Below the pieces are notes generated by a model. It did not search any database. It saw nothing but the letters and a program-made list of their open reading frames with translations, and was not told where the DNA came from. From Klebsiella indica (GTDB taxonomy: Bacteria; Pseudomonadota; Gammaproteobacteria; Enterobacterales; Enterobacteriaceae), in the NCBI RefSeq assembly GCF_005860775.1, contig NZ_VCHQ01000027.1:62001-126000 (forward strand): 64,000 nucleotides of DNA, read 5' to 3'. The stretch's first letter is position 1, and every line of letters begins with the position of its first letter. The position numbers and the translations under genes are program-made. This document shows positions 52,667 through 62,952 of the stretch, piece by piece.

Positions 52667-53287
52667 TTAGTTCATCCACCGGTCTTTGCGCTTGCGGCTG
52701 GGTACCAGGTGTGGCAACACCAGACCGAGGAGCAGGCCAACGCCCAGGACGCCGCCGCCGTACATAAACCACTGCATGATAATGGTGCGCTGTTTGTCAT
52801 CAAGCTGCAGATTTGCGGCGTTTACCTTTTTCTGCGCAACAACCAGCTCGTTTTTCAGCTTCTGGTTCTCTTCTTTCAGGCCGTTGATGACGGCATCGCT
52901 ACCGGCGACTTTCTGCTGCATGTCCGCCGTGCGCTGCTTCCAGGTGGTATCAATGTTATTCAGCTTTTCGGTCAGGGTTTTGACCTGGTTCTCCAGGTCC
53001 GGTACGCGGATGCGCAGGCTGGGCTGATCGCTCAGCTCTTTCAGCGGGATCCAGGCCGTCCGGCCGCTGCTGTCGCGCACCTGTGCATAGTTCGTGTTGT
53101 CGTTGGTTTGCAGTACCGAGACTTCTTCACCGGCGTTAAGGGTGCCCACGAGACGATAGTTATCACCTGGACCGCTGCGAACCCAGGTATTCAGTTCATC
53201 TGAAACGTAACGCTTTTCTTCCGCGTGAACCGCTGTAGCCGCGCTAAGCGCCAGCAAAGTTAATGTAATAAGGCGTAATTTTGGCAT
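52667..53287 (-). CDS. ygiM: YgiM, SH3-domain membrane protein
   Basis: A 206-residue TIGR04211-family protein. It has a Sec signal (MPKLRLITLTLLALSAATAVHAEE), a bacterial SH3 domain (about 28-90: VSDELNTWVRSGPGDNYRLVGTLNAGEEVSVL), a coiled coil (about 105-165) and a C-terminal TM helix followed by basic residues (PSRKRKDRWMN). It would be anchored in the inner membrane with the SH3 domain in the periplasm. Function is not settled. It is divergent from ygiF across a 214-bp gap with no other gene. Confidence 0.93.
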   Translation of the reverse strand: MPKLRLITLTLLALSAATAVHAEEKRYVSDELNTWVRSGPGDNYRLVGTLNAGEEVSVLQTNDNTNYAQVRDSSGRTAWIPLKELSDQPSLRIRVPDLENQVKTLTEKLNNIDTTWKQRTADMQQKVAGSDAVINGLKEENQKLKNELVVAQKKVNAANLQLDDKQRTIIMQWFMYGGGVLGVGLLLGLVLPHLVPSRKRKDRWMN

Positions 53288-53501
53288 CAGGTCATCGTTT
53301 GATCATAAAAAGTTGAACGATAGTAGTGGTATCGCCGAAGCGACGCAAAGTTTTCCGCCACAATCGGAATCATCCATCAGGTGGCCCGGTAAAATGCACA
53401 TTGCATGGCGATTCGCCGCAAAATACTATTTACTGACAAGAAATATTGTTGTTAGTTCGCCGCAATTTCCCGGCACAGCATATAAGCGGAAGAATTCAGT
53501 C

Positions 53502-54800
53502 ATGGCTCAAGAAATCGAATTAAAGTTTATCGTTGCTCAGGATGGCGTTGATGCGCTGCGTCAGCGCCTTAATGCCCTGGACGCAAAGCACACGCCTGCG
53601 GGCCAATTGCTGAATATCTATTACGAAACGGCGGACAACTGGTTGCGCCGCCACGATATGGGGCTGCGCATTCGCGGTGACCAGGGGCGTTATGAAATGA
53701 CGCTGAAGATCGCCGGACGCGTAGTGGGCGGGCTGCATCAGCGCCCGGAATATAATATCCCGCTGGAAAACCCCGAACTGGCGCTTGCGCGTCTGCCGGT
53801 CGACGTCTGGCCGCAGGGTGAACTGCCAGCGGAACTTGCGCAGAGTGTACAACCGCTTTTCAGCACCGATTTTGCGCGTGAAAGATGGGTCGTGAAAGAA
53901 GGCGACAGTGAAATTGAGATTGCTCTCGATCAGGGGGAAATCAAAGCGGGCGAGCAGCAGGAACCGATTTGCGAGCTCGAACTGGAGCTGCTGTCCGGGA
54001 ATCCGCAGGATATTTTGAGCCTGGCTCATCGCTTGCTGGAGAGCGGTGTACTGCGTCAGGGAAGCCTGAGCAAGGCGGCGCGCGGCTATCATTTGGCGCA
54101 GGGTAACGATGAGCGCCCTGTGACGGCATTATCTGTTCTTCGGGTTGTGCCAAAGGCCAGCGTCGAACAGGGTCTGGAAGCGGCGCTGGAAAACGCGCTG
54201 GCGCACTGGCTTTATCATGATGAAGTTCTCAGTCGCGGTAATTCAAAAGCGAAAACGGAGATTCTGCATGCCATCGCCCGCGTGCGTCATGCGCTGGTGC
54301 TATTTGGCGGCATTGTCCCGCGTAAAGCCACAACTCAACTGCGTGAACGGTTGAGCGCAGCTGAAGCGGCGCTGGCGGAGGCTGAAACGGCCGAGGCGGC
54401 GCTTTTTGGCGTGGCGATCGTTGATGCGAAGCTGGCGCTCACCGAATGGCTGGTGAATCGCGGCTGGCGTCCTTTCCTCAATGCCGCCGGAGAGCAGAAA
54501 ATTGGCGGGTCGTTTAAGCGTTTCGCTGATATTCAGCTCTCCAGAGCGGCGGCGGAGCTGAAAAACGCCTTCCGCCAGCCATCGGGCGATGATTATAGCG
54601 ATCAGCTTCCGCGCCTGGACCGCGAGATTGATACCGTTCAGCTACTGGCCGGAGCCTACGCTGACGTTGCCGAACCGTGGCTGGAAAACTGGCAAGAAAC
54701 CCGCCGGGCGATTGCGCATAATGACAGTAGCGTTATCGACTATTTCCGTCGCCGGGCGCTGGCAGCGGAGCCGTTCTGGCTGCATAGTGGAAAACGATAA
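53502..54800 (+). CDS. ygiF: YgiF, inorganic triphosphatase (CYTH-CHAD)
   Basis: A 432-residue protein with an N-terminal CYTH triphosphate-tunnel domain (1-200; EIELKF at 4-9 is the ExExK motif) and a C-terminal helical CHAD domain (about 220-430) that binds polyphosphate. E. coli YgiF hydrolyses inorganic triphosphate. The frame is open upstream to 53313, but the ATG at 53502 aligns with the family start. glnE follows 23 bp downstream in the same direction. Confidence 0.95.
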   Translation: MAQEIELKFIVAQDGVDALRQRLNALDAKHTPAGQLLNIYYETADNWLRRHDMGLRIRGDQGRYEMTLKIAGRVVGGLHQRPEYNIPLENPELALARLPVDVWPQGELPAELAQSVQPLFSTDFARERWVVKEGDSEIEIALDQGEIKAGEQQEPICELELELLSGNPQDILSLAHRLLESGVLRQGSLSKAARGYHLAQGNDERPVTALSVLRVVPKASVEQGLEAALENALAHWLYHDEVLSRGNSKAKTEILHAIARVRHALVLFGGIVPRKATTQLRERLSAAEAALAEAETAEAALFGVAIVDAKLALTEWLVNRGWRPFLNAAGEQKIGGSFKRFADIQLSRAAAELKNAFRQPSGDDYSDQLPRLDREIDTVQLLAGAYADVAEPWLENWQETRRAIAHNDSSVIDYFRRRALAAEPFWLHSGKR

Positions 54801-54823
54801 TTCAGGCCAGGGAGCCCTTTAAG

Positions 54824-57658
54824 ATGCCGCTTTCTTCGCAATTAGAGCAACACTGGCAGACGGTTATAAACCGGCTGCCAGCGGATTTTCCCGTATCGAC
54901 GTTGAGTGAACAGGCGCAATCGGTGATGGCATTCAGCGATTTCGTCGAACAGAGTCTGACAGCCCAGCCGCAATGGCTGGCGGAACTCGAAAGCTCGCCG
55001 CCCGAGGCTCAGGAGTGGCGTCATTACGCCGACTGGCTGCAGGCTCGCCTTGCGGAGGTGAATGATGAAGCGGCGTTGATGCGTGAGCTGCGCCAGTTCC
55101 GCCGCTGGATTATGGTGCGTATCGCCTGGGCTCAGGCGCTATCGCTGATCGGCGAAGAGATCTGTTTGCAGCAGCTAAGCGTACTGGCGGAGACGTTAAT
55201 TGTCGCCGCTCGCGACTGGCTTTACGCCGTCTGTTGCCGCGAATGGGGCACTCCGTGTAATGCTGAAGGCTCGCCGCAGCCATTGCTGATCCTCGGGATG
55301 GGGAAACTCGGCGGCGGCGAGTTAAACTTCTCCTCCGATATCGACCTGATTTTCGCCTGGCCGGAGAAAGGCTCCACCCGCGGCGGACGTCGCGAACTGG
55401 ATAACGCGCAGTTTTTTACCCGGCTTGGGCAACGGCTGATTAAGGTACTGGATCAGCCGACTCAGGATGGCTTTGTCTACCGCGTCGATATGCGCCTGCG
55501 TCCGTTTGGTGATAGCGGCCCGCTGGTGCTTAGCTTCGCCGCGCTGGAGGATTATTACCAGGAACAAGGGCGTGACTGGGAGCGCTATGCGATGGTGAAA
55601 GCGCGAATTATGGGGGATAACGATGGCATTTATGCCAGAGAGCTGCGCGCCATGTTGCGGCCGTTTGTCTTCCGCCGTTATATCGATTTCAGCGTGATCC
55701 AGTCCCTGCGTAATATGAAGGGAATGATTGCCCGCGAAGTGCGTCGCCGGGGGCTGAAGGACAATATCAAGCTGGGCGCGGGGGGGATCCGCGAAATTGA
55801 GTTTATCGTCCAGGTGTTTCAGTTGATCCGCGGCGGGCGCGAGCCGATGCTGCAACAGCGGGCCTTGTTGCCGACGCTGGCCGCCATTGAAGCGCTGCGT
55901 TTGCTGCCGGAAGGTGATGCGAACCGGCTGCGCGAGGCCTATCTGTTTTTACGTCGCCTGGAGAATCTGCTGCAAAGCATCAACGATGAGCAGACGCAAA
56001 CCTTGCCGCAGGATGCGCTGAATCGCGCCCGGCTGGCGTGGGGCATGGGCGTCGCCGACTGGGATACGCTTAGCGCCAGGCTGGCTGAACAGATGGCCAA
56101 TGTGCGCAATGTCTTTAATGAATTAATTGGCGATGATGACGCGCAATCGCCGGATGAGCAACTCGCAGAGCACTGGCGTGAATTGTGGCAGGATAGGCTG
56201 CAGGAAGACGATATCAGTCCGGCGCTGGCGCATCTGGCGGATAACGAGCGTCGCAGCGTACTGGCGCTGATCGCCGATTTCCGCAAAGAGCTGGATCGGC
56301 GCACGATTGGCCCGCGCGGTCGTCAGGTGCTCGATCAACTGATGCCGCATCTGCTCAGCGAAATTTGTTCACGCGAGGATGCGCCGGTGCCGCTGGCGCG
56401 CATTATGCCGTTATTGACCGGGATTGTTACCCGCACCACTTATCTGGAGTTGTTGAGCGAGTTCCCCGGCGCTTTAAAACACCTGATTAGCCTGTGTGCG
56501 GCTTCACCGATGGTAGCCAGCCAACTGGCGCGGCATCCGCTGCTGCTGGATGAACTGCTGGACCCCAATACGCTCTATCAGACGACGGCGACCGATGCCT
56601 ATCGCGATGAGTTGCGTCAGTATCTGCTGCGTGTGCCGGAAGAGGATGAAGAGCAGCAGCTGGAGGCGCTGCGCCAGTTTAAGCAGGCGCAACTGCTGCA
56701 TATCGCCGCGGCCGATATCGCCGGGACGCTGCCGGTAATGAAAGTGAGCGATCACTTAACCTGGCTGGCTGAAGCAATGATCGACGCGGTAGTCCAGCAG
56801 GCGTGGCTGCAGATGGTGGCCCGCTATGGGCAGCCGACGCATCTGTACAATCGGCAGGGGCGCGGTTTTGCGGTGATTGGCTACGGTAAGCTGGGGGGCT
56901 GGGAACTGGGCTACAGTTCTGACCTCGATCTGGTCTTTCTGCATGATTGCCCGATGGAAGTGATGACCGACGGCGAACGCGAAATTGATGGGCGTCAGTT
57001 TTACCTGCGTCTGGCGCAACGCATTATGCACCTTTTCAGCACCCGAACGTCTTCAGGGATTCTGTACGAAGTGGATGCTCGCTTACGTCCTTCAGGCGCG
57101 GCAGGCATGCTGGTGACGACCGCCGATGCATTTGCTGACTATCAGCAAAATGAAGCCTGGACCTGGGAGCACCAGGCGCTGGTTCGCGCCCGCGTGGTCT
57201 ATGGCGATCCCGCACTGCAGGCGCGCTTTGATGCGATTCGTCGGGATATTCTTACGACCCCGCGGAAAGGGGAAAAACTGCAAACAGACGTGCGGGAAAT
57301 GCGGGAAAAAATGCGCGCTCACCACGGGAATAAGCATCCCGATCGCTTTGATATTAAAGCTGATACGGGGGGGATCACCGATATTGAATTTATTACCCAG
57401 TATCTGGTTCTGCGCTATGCCAGCGATAAGCCGAAGCTCACGCGCTGGTCTGATAACGTGCGCATTCTGGAGCTGCTGGCGCAGAATGACATTATGGACG
57501 ATGCAGAGGCGTGGGCCCTGACCCGTGCGTATACCACGTTACGCGATGCGCTGCACCATCTGGCGTTGCAGGAACTGCCGGGGAACGTGGCGGCAGAGGC
57601 ATTTTCCAGCGAGCGTGAGCAGGTGAATGCCAGCTGGCAGAAGTGGTTGATGGCTTAA
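54824..57658 (+). CDS. glnE: GlnE, bifunctional glutamine synthetase adenylyltransferase/deadenylylase
   Basis: A 944-residue nitrogen-control enzyme that adenylylates or deadenylylates glutamine synthetase in response to PII. The N-terminal deadenylylase nucleotidyltransferase has [20 protein letters not shown] (about 158-177). The C-terminal adenylylase has [20 protein letters not shown] (about 686-705). Both carry the G-x-x-x-DxD metal motif. It sits in ygiF-glnE-hldE order as in E. coli. Length is two residues less than E. coli GlnE. Confidence 0.97.
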   Translation: MPLSSQLEQHWQTVINRLPADFPVSTLSEQAQSVMAFSDFVEQSLTAQPQWLAELESSPPEAQEWRHYADWLQARLAEVNDEAALMRELRQFRRWIMVRIAWAQALSLIGEEICLQQLSVLAETLIVAARDWLYAVCCREWGTPCNAEGSPQPLLILGMGKLGGGELNFSSDIDLIFAWPEKGSTRGGRRELDNAQFFTRLGQRLIKVLDQPTQDGFVYRVDMRLRPFGDSGPLVLSFAALEDYYQEQGRDWERYAMVKARIMGDNDGIYARELRAMLRPFVFRRYIDFSVIQSLRNMKGMIAREVRRRGLKDNIKLGAGGIREIEFIVQVFQLIRGGREPMLQQRALLPTLAAIEALRLLPEGDANRLREAYLFLRRLENLLQSINDEQTQTLPQDALNRARLAWGMGVADWDTLSARLAEQMANVRNVFNELIGDDDAQSPDEQLAEHWRELWQDRLQEDDISPALAHLADNERRSVLALIADFRKELDRRTIGPRGRQVLDQLMPHLLSEICSREDAPVPLARIMPLLTGIVTRTTYLELLSEFPGALKHLISLCAASPMVASQLARHPLLLDELLDPNTLYQTTATDAYRDELRQYLLRVPEEDEEQQLEALRQFKQAQLLHIAAADIAGTLPVMKVSDHLTWLAEAMIDAVVQQAWLQMVARYGQPTHLYNRQGRGFAVIGYGKLGGWELGYSSDLDLVFLHDCPMEVMTDGEREIDGRQFYLRLAQRIMHLFSTRTSSGILYEVDARLRPSGAAGMLVTTADAFADYQQNEAWTWEHQALVRARVVYGDPALQARFDAIRRDILTTPRKGEKLQTDVREMREKMRAHHGNKHPDRFDIKADTGGITDIEFITQYLVLRYASDKPKLTRWSDNVRILELLAQNDIMDDAEAWALTRAYTTLRDALHHLALQELPGNVAAEAFSSEREQVNASWQKWLMA

Positions 57659-57716
57659 CTAAAAAGCCGGGTATGCTATTATCGCGCGCAAAGTTTGCAT
57701 CTCGCAGGAGAGAGTA

Positions 57717-59150
57717 ATGAAAGTAACGCTGCCAGAGTTTGAACGTGCAGGAGTGTTGGTGGTAGGCGATGTGATGCTGGATCGCTACTGGTATGGCCCG
57801 ACCAGCCGAATTTCACCGGAAGCGCCGGTGCCGGTGGTGAAGGTGGAAAATATCGAAGAACGCCCTGGCGGCGCGGCAAACGTGGCGATGAATATCGCTT
57901 CCCTCGGCGCGACCTCTCGCCTGGTGGGCCTGACCGGAATTGATGATGCCGCCCGCGCGTTGAGTAAGGCGCTGGCTGACGTCAATGTGAAGTGCGACTT
58001 TGTTTCCGTTCCGACGCACCCGACGATCACTAAATTGCGCGTACTGTCACGCAATCAGCAGTTGATTCGCCTCGATTTTGAAGAGGGGTTTTCCGGCGTC
58101 GACCCCCTGCCGATACACGAGCGTATTCAGCAGGCGCTGGGTTCCATTGGCGCGCTGGTGTTATCTGATTACGCCAAAGGCGCGTTGATCAGTGTGCAGA
58201 CCATGATTAAGCTGGCTCGCGCCGCTGGCGTTCCGGTCCTGATTGATCCGAAAGGTACTGATTTTGAGCGCTATCGCGGTGCGACGCTGCTGACGCCAAA
58301 CCTTTCTGAGTTTGAAGCGGTGGCGGGTAAATGTAAGGACGAAGCGGAAATTGTCGAGCGCGGAATGCAGCTTATCGCCAATTTCGACCTGTCCGCGCTA
58401 CTGGTGACCCGTTCCGAGCAGGGCATGACGCTGCTGCAGCCGGGACGCCCGCCGCTGCATATGCCCACTCAGGCGCAGGAGGTCTATGATGTTACCGGCG
58501 CGGGGGATACGGTGATAGGCGTGCTGGCGGCGACGCTGGCGGCAGGTAATTCGCTGGAAGAGGCCTGCTATTTTGCCAATGCGGCGGCTGGCGTGGTGGT
58601 CGGGAAGCTGGGTACGTCTACCGTTTCGCCTGTCGAACTGGAAAATGCGGTGCGTGGGCGCTCAGATACCGGTTTTGGCGTAATGAGCGAAGAAGAGCTG
58701 AAGCTTGCGGTGGCCGCGGCGCGTAAGCGCGGCGAGAAAGTGGTGATGACTAACGGTGTGTTCGACATTTTACACGCCGGTCATGTCTCCTATCTGGCGA
58801 ACGCGCGTAAGCTGGGCGATCGACTGATCGTTGCGGTGAACAGCGATGCATCAACCAAACGTCTGAAAGGCGACTCCCGGCCGGTCAACCCGCTGGAACA
58901 GAGAATGATCGTGCTGGGCGCGCTGGAATCCGTCGACTGGGTGGTCGCCTTTGAAGAAGATACGCCGCAGCGGTTGATCGCCGGGATTTTACCGGATCTG
59001 TTGGTGAAAGGCGGTGACTACAAGCCGGAACAGATTGCCGGCTGTGAAGAGGTGTGGGCAAACGGTGGCGAGGTTCTGGTGCTTAATTTTGAGGATGGAT
59101 GCTCGACGACCAGTATCATTGAGAAGATCCAGAAAGACAGCGAAAAGTAA
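57717..59150 (+). CDS. hldE: HldE, bifunctional heptose kinase/adenylyltransferase
   Basis: A 477-residue two-domain enzyme of LPS core synthesis. The N-terminal PfkB/ribokinase-type kinase (1-318; [14 protein letters not shown] at about 260-263) makes D-glycero-beta-D-manno-heptose-1,7-bisphosphate. The C-terminal nucleotidyltransferase (about 340-477; [16 protein letters not shown] with the HxGH motif) makes ADP-heptose after GmhB acts. A TATGCTAT-type -10 and AGGAGAGAG ribosome site lie in the 58 bp after glnE. A terminator follows at 59198-59238. Confidence 0.97.
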   Translation: MKVTLPEFERAGVLVVGDVMLDRYWYGPTSRISPEAPVPVVKVENIEERPGGAANVAMNIASLGATSRLVGLTGIDDAARALSKALADVNVKCDFVSVPTHPTITKLRVLSRNQQLIRLDFEEGFSGVDPLPIHERIQQALGSIGALVLSDYAKGALISVQTMIKLARAAGVPVLIDPKGTDFERYRGATLLTPNLSEFEAVAGKCKDEAEIVERGMQLIANFDLSALLVTRSEQGMTLLQPGRPPLHMPTQAQEVYDVTGAGDTVIGVLAATLAAGNSLEEACYFANAAAGVVVGKLGTSTVSPVELENAVRGRSDTGFGVMSEEELKLAVAAARKRGEKVVMTNGVFDILHAGHVSYLANARKLGDRLIVAVNSDASTKRLKGDSRPVNPLEQRMIVLGALESVDWVVAFEEDTPQRLIAGILPDLLVKGGDYKPEQIAGCEEVWANGGEVLVLNFEDGCSTTSIIEKIQKDSEK

Positions 59151-59197
59151 CACTGTCCTTCCCTATCACCGTCGCTTGTCCCGGCAGATGATGTAAT

Positions 59198-59238
59198 AAA
59201 AAGAGGCCTGCGGTTGCATAATCGCAGGCTTCTTTTTA
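59198..59238 (+). terminator. Terminator after hldE
   Basis: AAAAAGAGGCCTGCG pairs with CGCAGGCTTCTTTTT around GTTGCATAAT, with a T run on the plus strand, 48 bp past the hldE stop. Confidence 0.9.
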
Positions 59239-59611
59239 TATGCGCCAAATCCCCTTTGTGGAAGGATGGCCTGTCGTCTGGTTTTCTGACGCCTTACCTC
59301 CTGCGGTAAGACAGCAATCAATCCGCGGTTGCCCGCGAGGAAGACGATAAAAATAAAATCCTGCCGTGAGAAGCTGAAGAGCGAACGAGAGAATCGTATC
59401 CGGATGTCGCTAAAACCCCGTCAGAAAGACATCCACGCGGGTAAACGGACAAACATAAGTATCGTTGTTGCTTCCAGGATGACATAAATGATTTGGCGCA
59501 ATAAATAGCCATTTTGGGCACATTTTTACGGCAAAAGAAGTTAGAGTAAGGGTAGATACTGAGAAACAGTAAAAGCATATGACCAATCAGAACACCAACG
59601 GCTGAAGGAGT
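59239..59611. other. Gene-free stretch between hldE and glgS
   Basis: About 370 bp without a convincing gene. It contains the glgS promoter region (GTAAGGGTAGATACTGAG near 59544-59565). E. coli has yqiJ-yqiK between these genes; no trace is recognisable here. Confidence 0.45.
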
Positions 59612-59617
59612 ATGCGG

Positions 59618-59827
59618 ATGAAGAATAACGAAACAAATTTAATGAAGAATTTTGACTTTCTGGCTCAGAGTTTCGCCAGAATGAACGCACAAGGTCAGCC
59701 AGTCGATCTTCAGGCCATTGTCGGCAATATGGATGAAGAACAGCGCGAGTGGTTTTGTCAACGATATGAACTTTACTGCCGCCAGGAGAACAGGGCCATA
59801 ATGCCAAAAGTGAAGCTGGAACATTAA
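59618..59827 (+). CDS. glgS: GlgS (ScoR), surface composition regulator
   Basis: A 69-residue small acidic protein with the family core [42 protein letters not shown]. It was first linked to glycogen synthesis and later shown to repress flagella and fimbriae in E. coli. The ATG at 59618 has AAGGAG seven bases upstream; an ATG at 59612 is too close to that site. It is a single gene, convergent with ubiK over a strong hairpin. Confidence 0.93.
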   Translation: MKNNETNLMKNFDFLAQSFARMNAQGQPVDLQAIVGNMDEEQREWFCQRYELYCRQENRAIMPKVKLEH

Positions 59828-59853
59828 TCCTGCTTACGGTAACACCGATATGA

Positions 59854-59876
59854 CAACGGGCCTGAAAGGCCCGTTG
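59854..59876. terminator. Bidirectional terminator between glgS and ubiK
   Basis: CAACGGGCC (59854-59862) and GGCCCGTTG (59868-59876) form a perfect 9-bp stem with loop TGAAA, followed by TTGGTTTT on the plus strand. It is shared by the convergent genes. Confidence 0.85.
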
Positions 59877-59882
59877 TTGGTT

Positions 59883-60164
59883 TTACGACTTCTCCCCGGC
59901 ATCAGGAATAGCCGGCGCGTCAGCCGAACGGTGCTCAAGCTCGTTCAGACGTTGTTCCAGTAACGCCAGCTTTTCACGCGTGCGCAGCAGTACCTGTGTT
60001 TGCACATCGAACTCTTCGCGGCTCACCAGATCCAGGCGAGTTAACTGCGACTGGAGCACCTGACGGATTTTTTTCTCCACATCTTCCCCCAGATCGCGGA
60101 GCCCCTTCGGCATCGATTCGTGAACCTGACGGGCGATTTGTTCAATTTTTTTCGGGTCAATCAT
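59883..60164 (-). CDS. ubiK: UbiK, ubiquinone biosynthesis accessory factor
   Basis: A 93-residue protein (formerly YqiC, BMFP family) starting [21 protein letters not shown]. An amphipathic N-terminal helix binds membranes, and a coiled coil follows (about 45-80: [30 protein letters not shown]) that trimerises. It aids aerobic ubiquinone synthesis by binding UbiJ and lipids. The C-terminal tail after about 80 differs from E. coli, as is common. It is divergent from the ribB leader. Confidence 0.95.
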   Translation of the reverse strand: MIDPKKIEQIARQVHESMPKGLRDLGEDVEKKIRQVLQSQLTRLDLVSREEFDVQTQVLLRTREKLALLEQRLNELEHRSADAPAIPDAGEKS

Positions 60165-60288
60165 GGCGGTTTCCTGCTCTGGTCGGTTATCTGCTCATTG
60201 TAGTGCGAACTTCGGTGCCTATAAACCATAAATGTTTGAAGCTTATGCATTGCCGACGTTAGTCTATAGCGCTATAGTTACCGTGCTT

Positions 60289-60437
60289 ATTCTCAGGGCG
60301 GGGCGAAATTCCCCACCGGCGGTAAATCAACCATAGCGTTGAAAGCCCGCGAGCGCTTTTTGCGAAAGCAGAAAGGTCAGCAGATCCGGTGTAATTCCGG
60401 AGCCGACGGTTAGAGTCCGGATGGGAGAGAGTAACGG
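60289..60437 (+). promoter_or_regulatory. FMN riboswitch (RFN element) of ribB
   Basis: Conserved RFN blocks appear in order: TCTCAGGGCGGGGCGAAATT, CCCCACCGGCGGTAAAT, then variable P3/P4 arms, GCCCGCGAGCGC, GTCAGCAGATCCGGTG, ATTCCGGAGCCGACGG, and GATGGGAGAGAGTAAC. It lies 100 bp before the ribB start and is followed by a GGGTTTCTACCC hairpin. FMN binding would reduce ribB expression. Confidence 0.95.
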
Positions 60438-60541
60438 CTCAGTCGGGTTTCTACCCGCTTGCGTTGACTTTTGCCGCTAAACCGGCACTCCTAAGACTGC
60501 CCTGATTCTGGTAACAATATAATTAATGAGGATTTTTTACC

Positions 60542-61195
60542 ATGAATCAGACGCTGCTTTCCTCTTTTGGCACCGCTTTTGAACGTGTGGAACACGCGCT
60601 GGACGCACTGCGCGAAGGCCGCGGTGTGATGGTGCTTGATGATGAAGATCGTGAAAACGAAGGCGATATGATTTTCGCCGCTGAAACCATGACCGTTGAG
60701 CAGATGGCGCTGACTATTCGTCATGGCAGCGGCATTGTCTGTCTGTGCCTGACGGAAGAACGCCGTAAACAGCTTGATCTGCCAATGATGGTTGAGCACA
60801 ACACCAGCGCCTACGGTACCGGTTTTACCGTGACTATCGAAGCGGCTGAAGGGGTGACCACCGGCGTATCTGCCGCCGACCGTGTGACCACCGTGCGCGC
60901 GGCGATTGCCGATGGCGCGAAACCGTCAGACCTGAACCGCCCTGGTCACGTTTTCCCGCTGCGCGCGCAGCCAGGCGGCGTACTGACCCGTGGCGGCCAT
61001 ACTGAGGCAACCATTGATCTGGTGACGCTGGCGGGATTCAAGCCGGCAGGCGTATTGTGCGAACTGACTAACGATGATGGCTCTATGGCTCGCGCTCCTC
61101 AGTGCATCGAGTTTGCTAAACAACACAATATGGAAGTCGTCACTATTGAAGATCTTGTGGCTTACCGCCGCGAACACGAGCGCAAAGCAAGTTAA
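60542..61195 (+). CDS. ribB: RibB, 3,4-dihydroxy-2-butanone-4-phosphate synthase
   Basis: A 217-residue enzyme that converts ribulose-5-phosphate to dihydroxybutanone phosphate and formate, supplying the xylene ring of riboflavin. The active-site acidic block [16 protein letters not shown] (about 33-48), the conserved GSGIVCLCL, and [24 protein letters not shown] are intact. It is monofunctional, with no GTP cyclohydrolase II domain, and is controlled by the upstream FMN riboswitch. In E. coli zupT lies next to it; here a gene-free stretch follows. Confidence 0.97.
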   Translation: MNQTLLSSFGTAFERVEHALDALREGRGVMVLDDEDRENEGDMIFAAETMTVEQMALTIRHGSGIVCLCLTEERRKQLDLPMMVEHNTSAYGTGFTVTIEAAEGVTTGVSAADRVTTVRAAIADGAKPSDLNRPGHVFPLRAQPGGVLTRGGHTEATIDLVTLAGFKPAGVLCELTNDDGSMARAPQCIEFAKQHNMEVVTIEDLVAYRREHERKAS

Positions 61196-62117
61196 TTCAG
61201 CGTGATTTGCTCTAACAGCCCACTTATATGTGTAATGCTGGTCAGTTAAGGGTGGTTAGTTGTGTTTATGGCTGCCGAGCGGTTCTGTTAATCGGTGGTT
61301 ATGGCGAACATGTTTTCGCCCATTTGATTCGGTGGCCTGTTCCGTTCACGGGTAATACGAGGATATTTTTCATATCCACAGCGTGTGAACGGGCAGGGGG
61401 GCGTTTCGCCCGTCCCCCTGCACCCCCGGCATGGCGCTGAAAACCTGCCGCTGCGCGGTCCGCTCCACTCCGGCTTCATCTGGCGGACCGGGTGGGACGA
61501 GACGTCCTGTCTCGGCCCACCCTCTGGCCGCCGTCCTGGCGGCCAGTCCTGGATGCGCGCCTGCGTTCTCGCCAGGTTTCCCTGATGCGCCCAACCCCCA
61601 TGCGGTGAGTCCGTTATTCGTCAGTGGCTTTTCAGAGGCTGAAAGTCATAAAAAAGTTATATCCTTTACATTTCAGCCCGTATCAGCTCAGTAAGCGAAT
61701 CAACCGAAGCAGATTTTCGTTTAAACCACCGATAATATGATTGCTGCAGGCAAATAAAACCGAAGACAACACCGATAATTTGTTGAAGTGAACGGCATTA
61801 CGCTCTTATGTGGACTTTCGTCTTTTATCTGGTCCCTATGGTTTGCAAAACGGCAAGCCTTAATTCCATAATCGCCATTGCGCACGGTCGCCATCTCCCG
61901 GAGTGCTCCGCAGGCGAGTCCTGTTATCCGCAGTATTTGTTCCTCAACCGGTAGCGCAATCAGCATCCCGGCGAACCTGTGGCGGCGTCTGCCAGGCGCG
62001 TTACCGTTTCTTACATTCAAATTTTCTGACGATCATCATCATGCTTATCTGAGTTTATCCTGCGGGAAAAGCGCGTAATGTAACGGTATCGAATTTCTCT
62101 GAATTAAGGATATCACT
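61196..62117. other. 922-bp gene-free, GC-rich structured stretch between ribB and ygiD
   Basis: No credible gene is seen; short frames have no ribosome site or domain. Between 61393 and 61545 lie four successive perfect or near-perfect hairpins: GCAGGGGG/CCCCCTGC (61393-61421), CGGTCCGC/GCGGACCG (61456-61490), a 14-bp near-perfect stem at 61490-61522 and TGGCCGCC/GGCGGCCA (61525-61545). The last two share the loop GTCCT, and GTCCT occurs again at 61546. The right part (61600-62117) is AT-richer and contains the ygiD promoter side. It may be a mobile-element remnant or encode a structured RNA. zupT, expected here in E. coli, is missing. Confidence 0.5.
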
Positions 62118-62909
62118 ATGTCCCGTACCCGAATGCCCGCGCTGTTTTTAGGCCATGGTAGCCCGATGAACGTGCTGGAAGATAATATCTATACGCGTGC
62201 CTGGCGAAACCTGGGCGAAACATTGCCACGTCCAAAAGCGATTGTGGTGATTTCGGCGCACTGGTTCACCCGTGGTACGGGGGTCACTGCGATGGAAGCG
62301 CCGAAAACGATTCATGATTTTGGCGGCTTCCCGCAGGCGCTGTACGATATGCACTATCCGGCTCCAGGATCCCCCGAGCTGGCGCAACGGCTGGTTGAAT
62401 TACTGGCGCCGGTGCCCGTGGCGCTGGACAAAGAGGCGTGGGGATTTGACCATGGTTCCTGGGGCGTACTGATTAAAATGTATCCTGAGGCTGATATTCC
62501 GATGGTACAGTTGAGCGTTGATGGCACGAAACCGGCTGCCTGGCATTTTGAAATGGGGCAAAAACTGGCTCAGCTTCGTGACGAAGGCATCATGCTGGTG
62601 GCAAGCGGCAACGTGGTACACAACCTGCGTACGGCCCGCTGGCATGGGGAAAATACGCCGTATCCGTGGGCGGAGTCGTTTAATGATTACGTGAAAGCGA
62701 ATCTGACCTGGAAAGGTCCCCTGGCCGAGCATCCGCTGGTGAATTACATGACCCATGAGGGGGCCGCGTTGTCTAATCCAACGGCCGATCACTTCCTGCC
62801 ATTGCTGTACGTGCTGGGTGCATGGGACGGCGAGGAACCGATTACCATTCCGGTTGATGGAATAGAAATGGGCTCGTTAAGTATGCTGTCAGTGGTGATT
62901 GGCGCGTAA
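62118..62909 (+). CDS. ygiD: YgiD, 4,5-DOPA-extradiol-type dioxygenase (DODA family)
   Basis: A 263-residue LigB/DODA-family protein. Zinc/iron-site histidines appear in ALFLGHGSPMN, VVISAHWFTRGT and SGNVVHNLR, with FDHGSWGVLIKMYPEADIPMVQLS in the middle. E. coli YgiD opens DOPA at the 4,5 bond in vitro; its natural substrate is unknown. A TAAGGATA ribosome site precedes the ATG. It is convergent with ygiC across a hairpin. Confidence 0.93.
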   Translation: MSRTRMPALFLGHGSPMNVLEDNIYTRAWRNLGETLPRPKAIVVISAHWFTRGTGVTAMEAPKTIHDFGGFPQALYDMHYPAPGSPELAQRLVELLAPVPVALDKEAWGFDHGSWGVLIKMYPEADIPMVQLSVDGTKPAAWHFEMGQKLAQLRDEGIMLVASGNVVHNLRTARWHGENTPYPWAESFNDYVKANLTWKGPLAEHPLVNYMTHEGAALSNPTADHFLPLLYVLGAWDGEEPITIPVDGIEMGSLSMLSVVIGA

Positions 62910-62920
62910 ACAGAGATAGT

Positions 62921-62944
62921 CCCGGCAGAGATGATGCTGCCGGG
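62921..62944. terminator. Bidirectional terminator between ygiD and ygiC
   Basis: CCCGGCAG (62921-62928) and CTGCCGGG (62937-62944) form a perfect 8-bp stem in the 43-bp convergent gap. Confidence 0.7.
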
Positions 62945-62952
62945 GCGGAATG

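Noticed and set aside
61228-61440. 70-codon plus-strand frame in the ribB-ygiD gap, and overlapping minus-strand frames
   Set aside because: No ribosome site or recognised domain, and the region is dominated by hairpins. I suspected a prophage remnant but could not support it.
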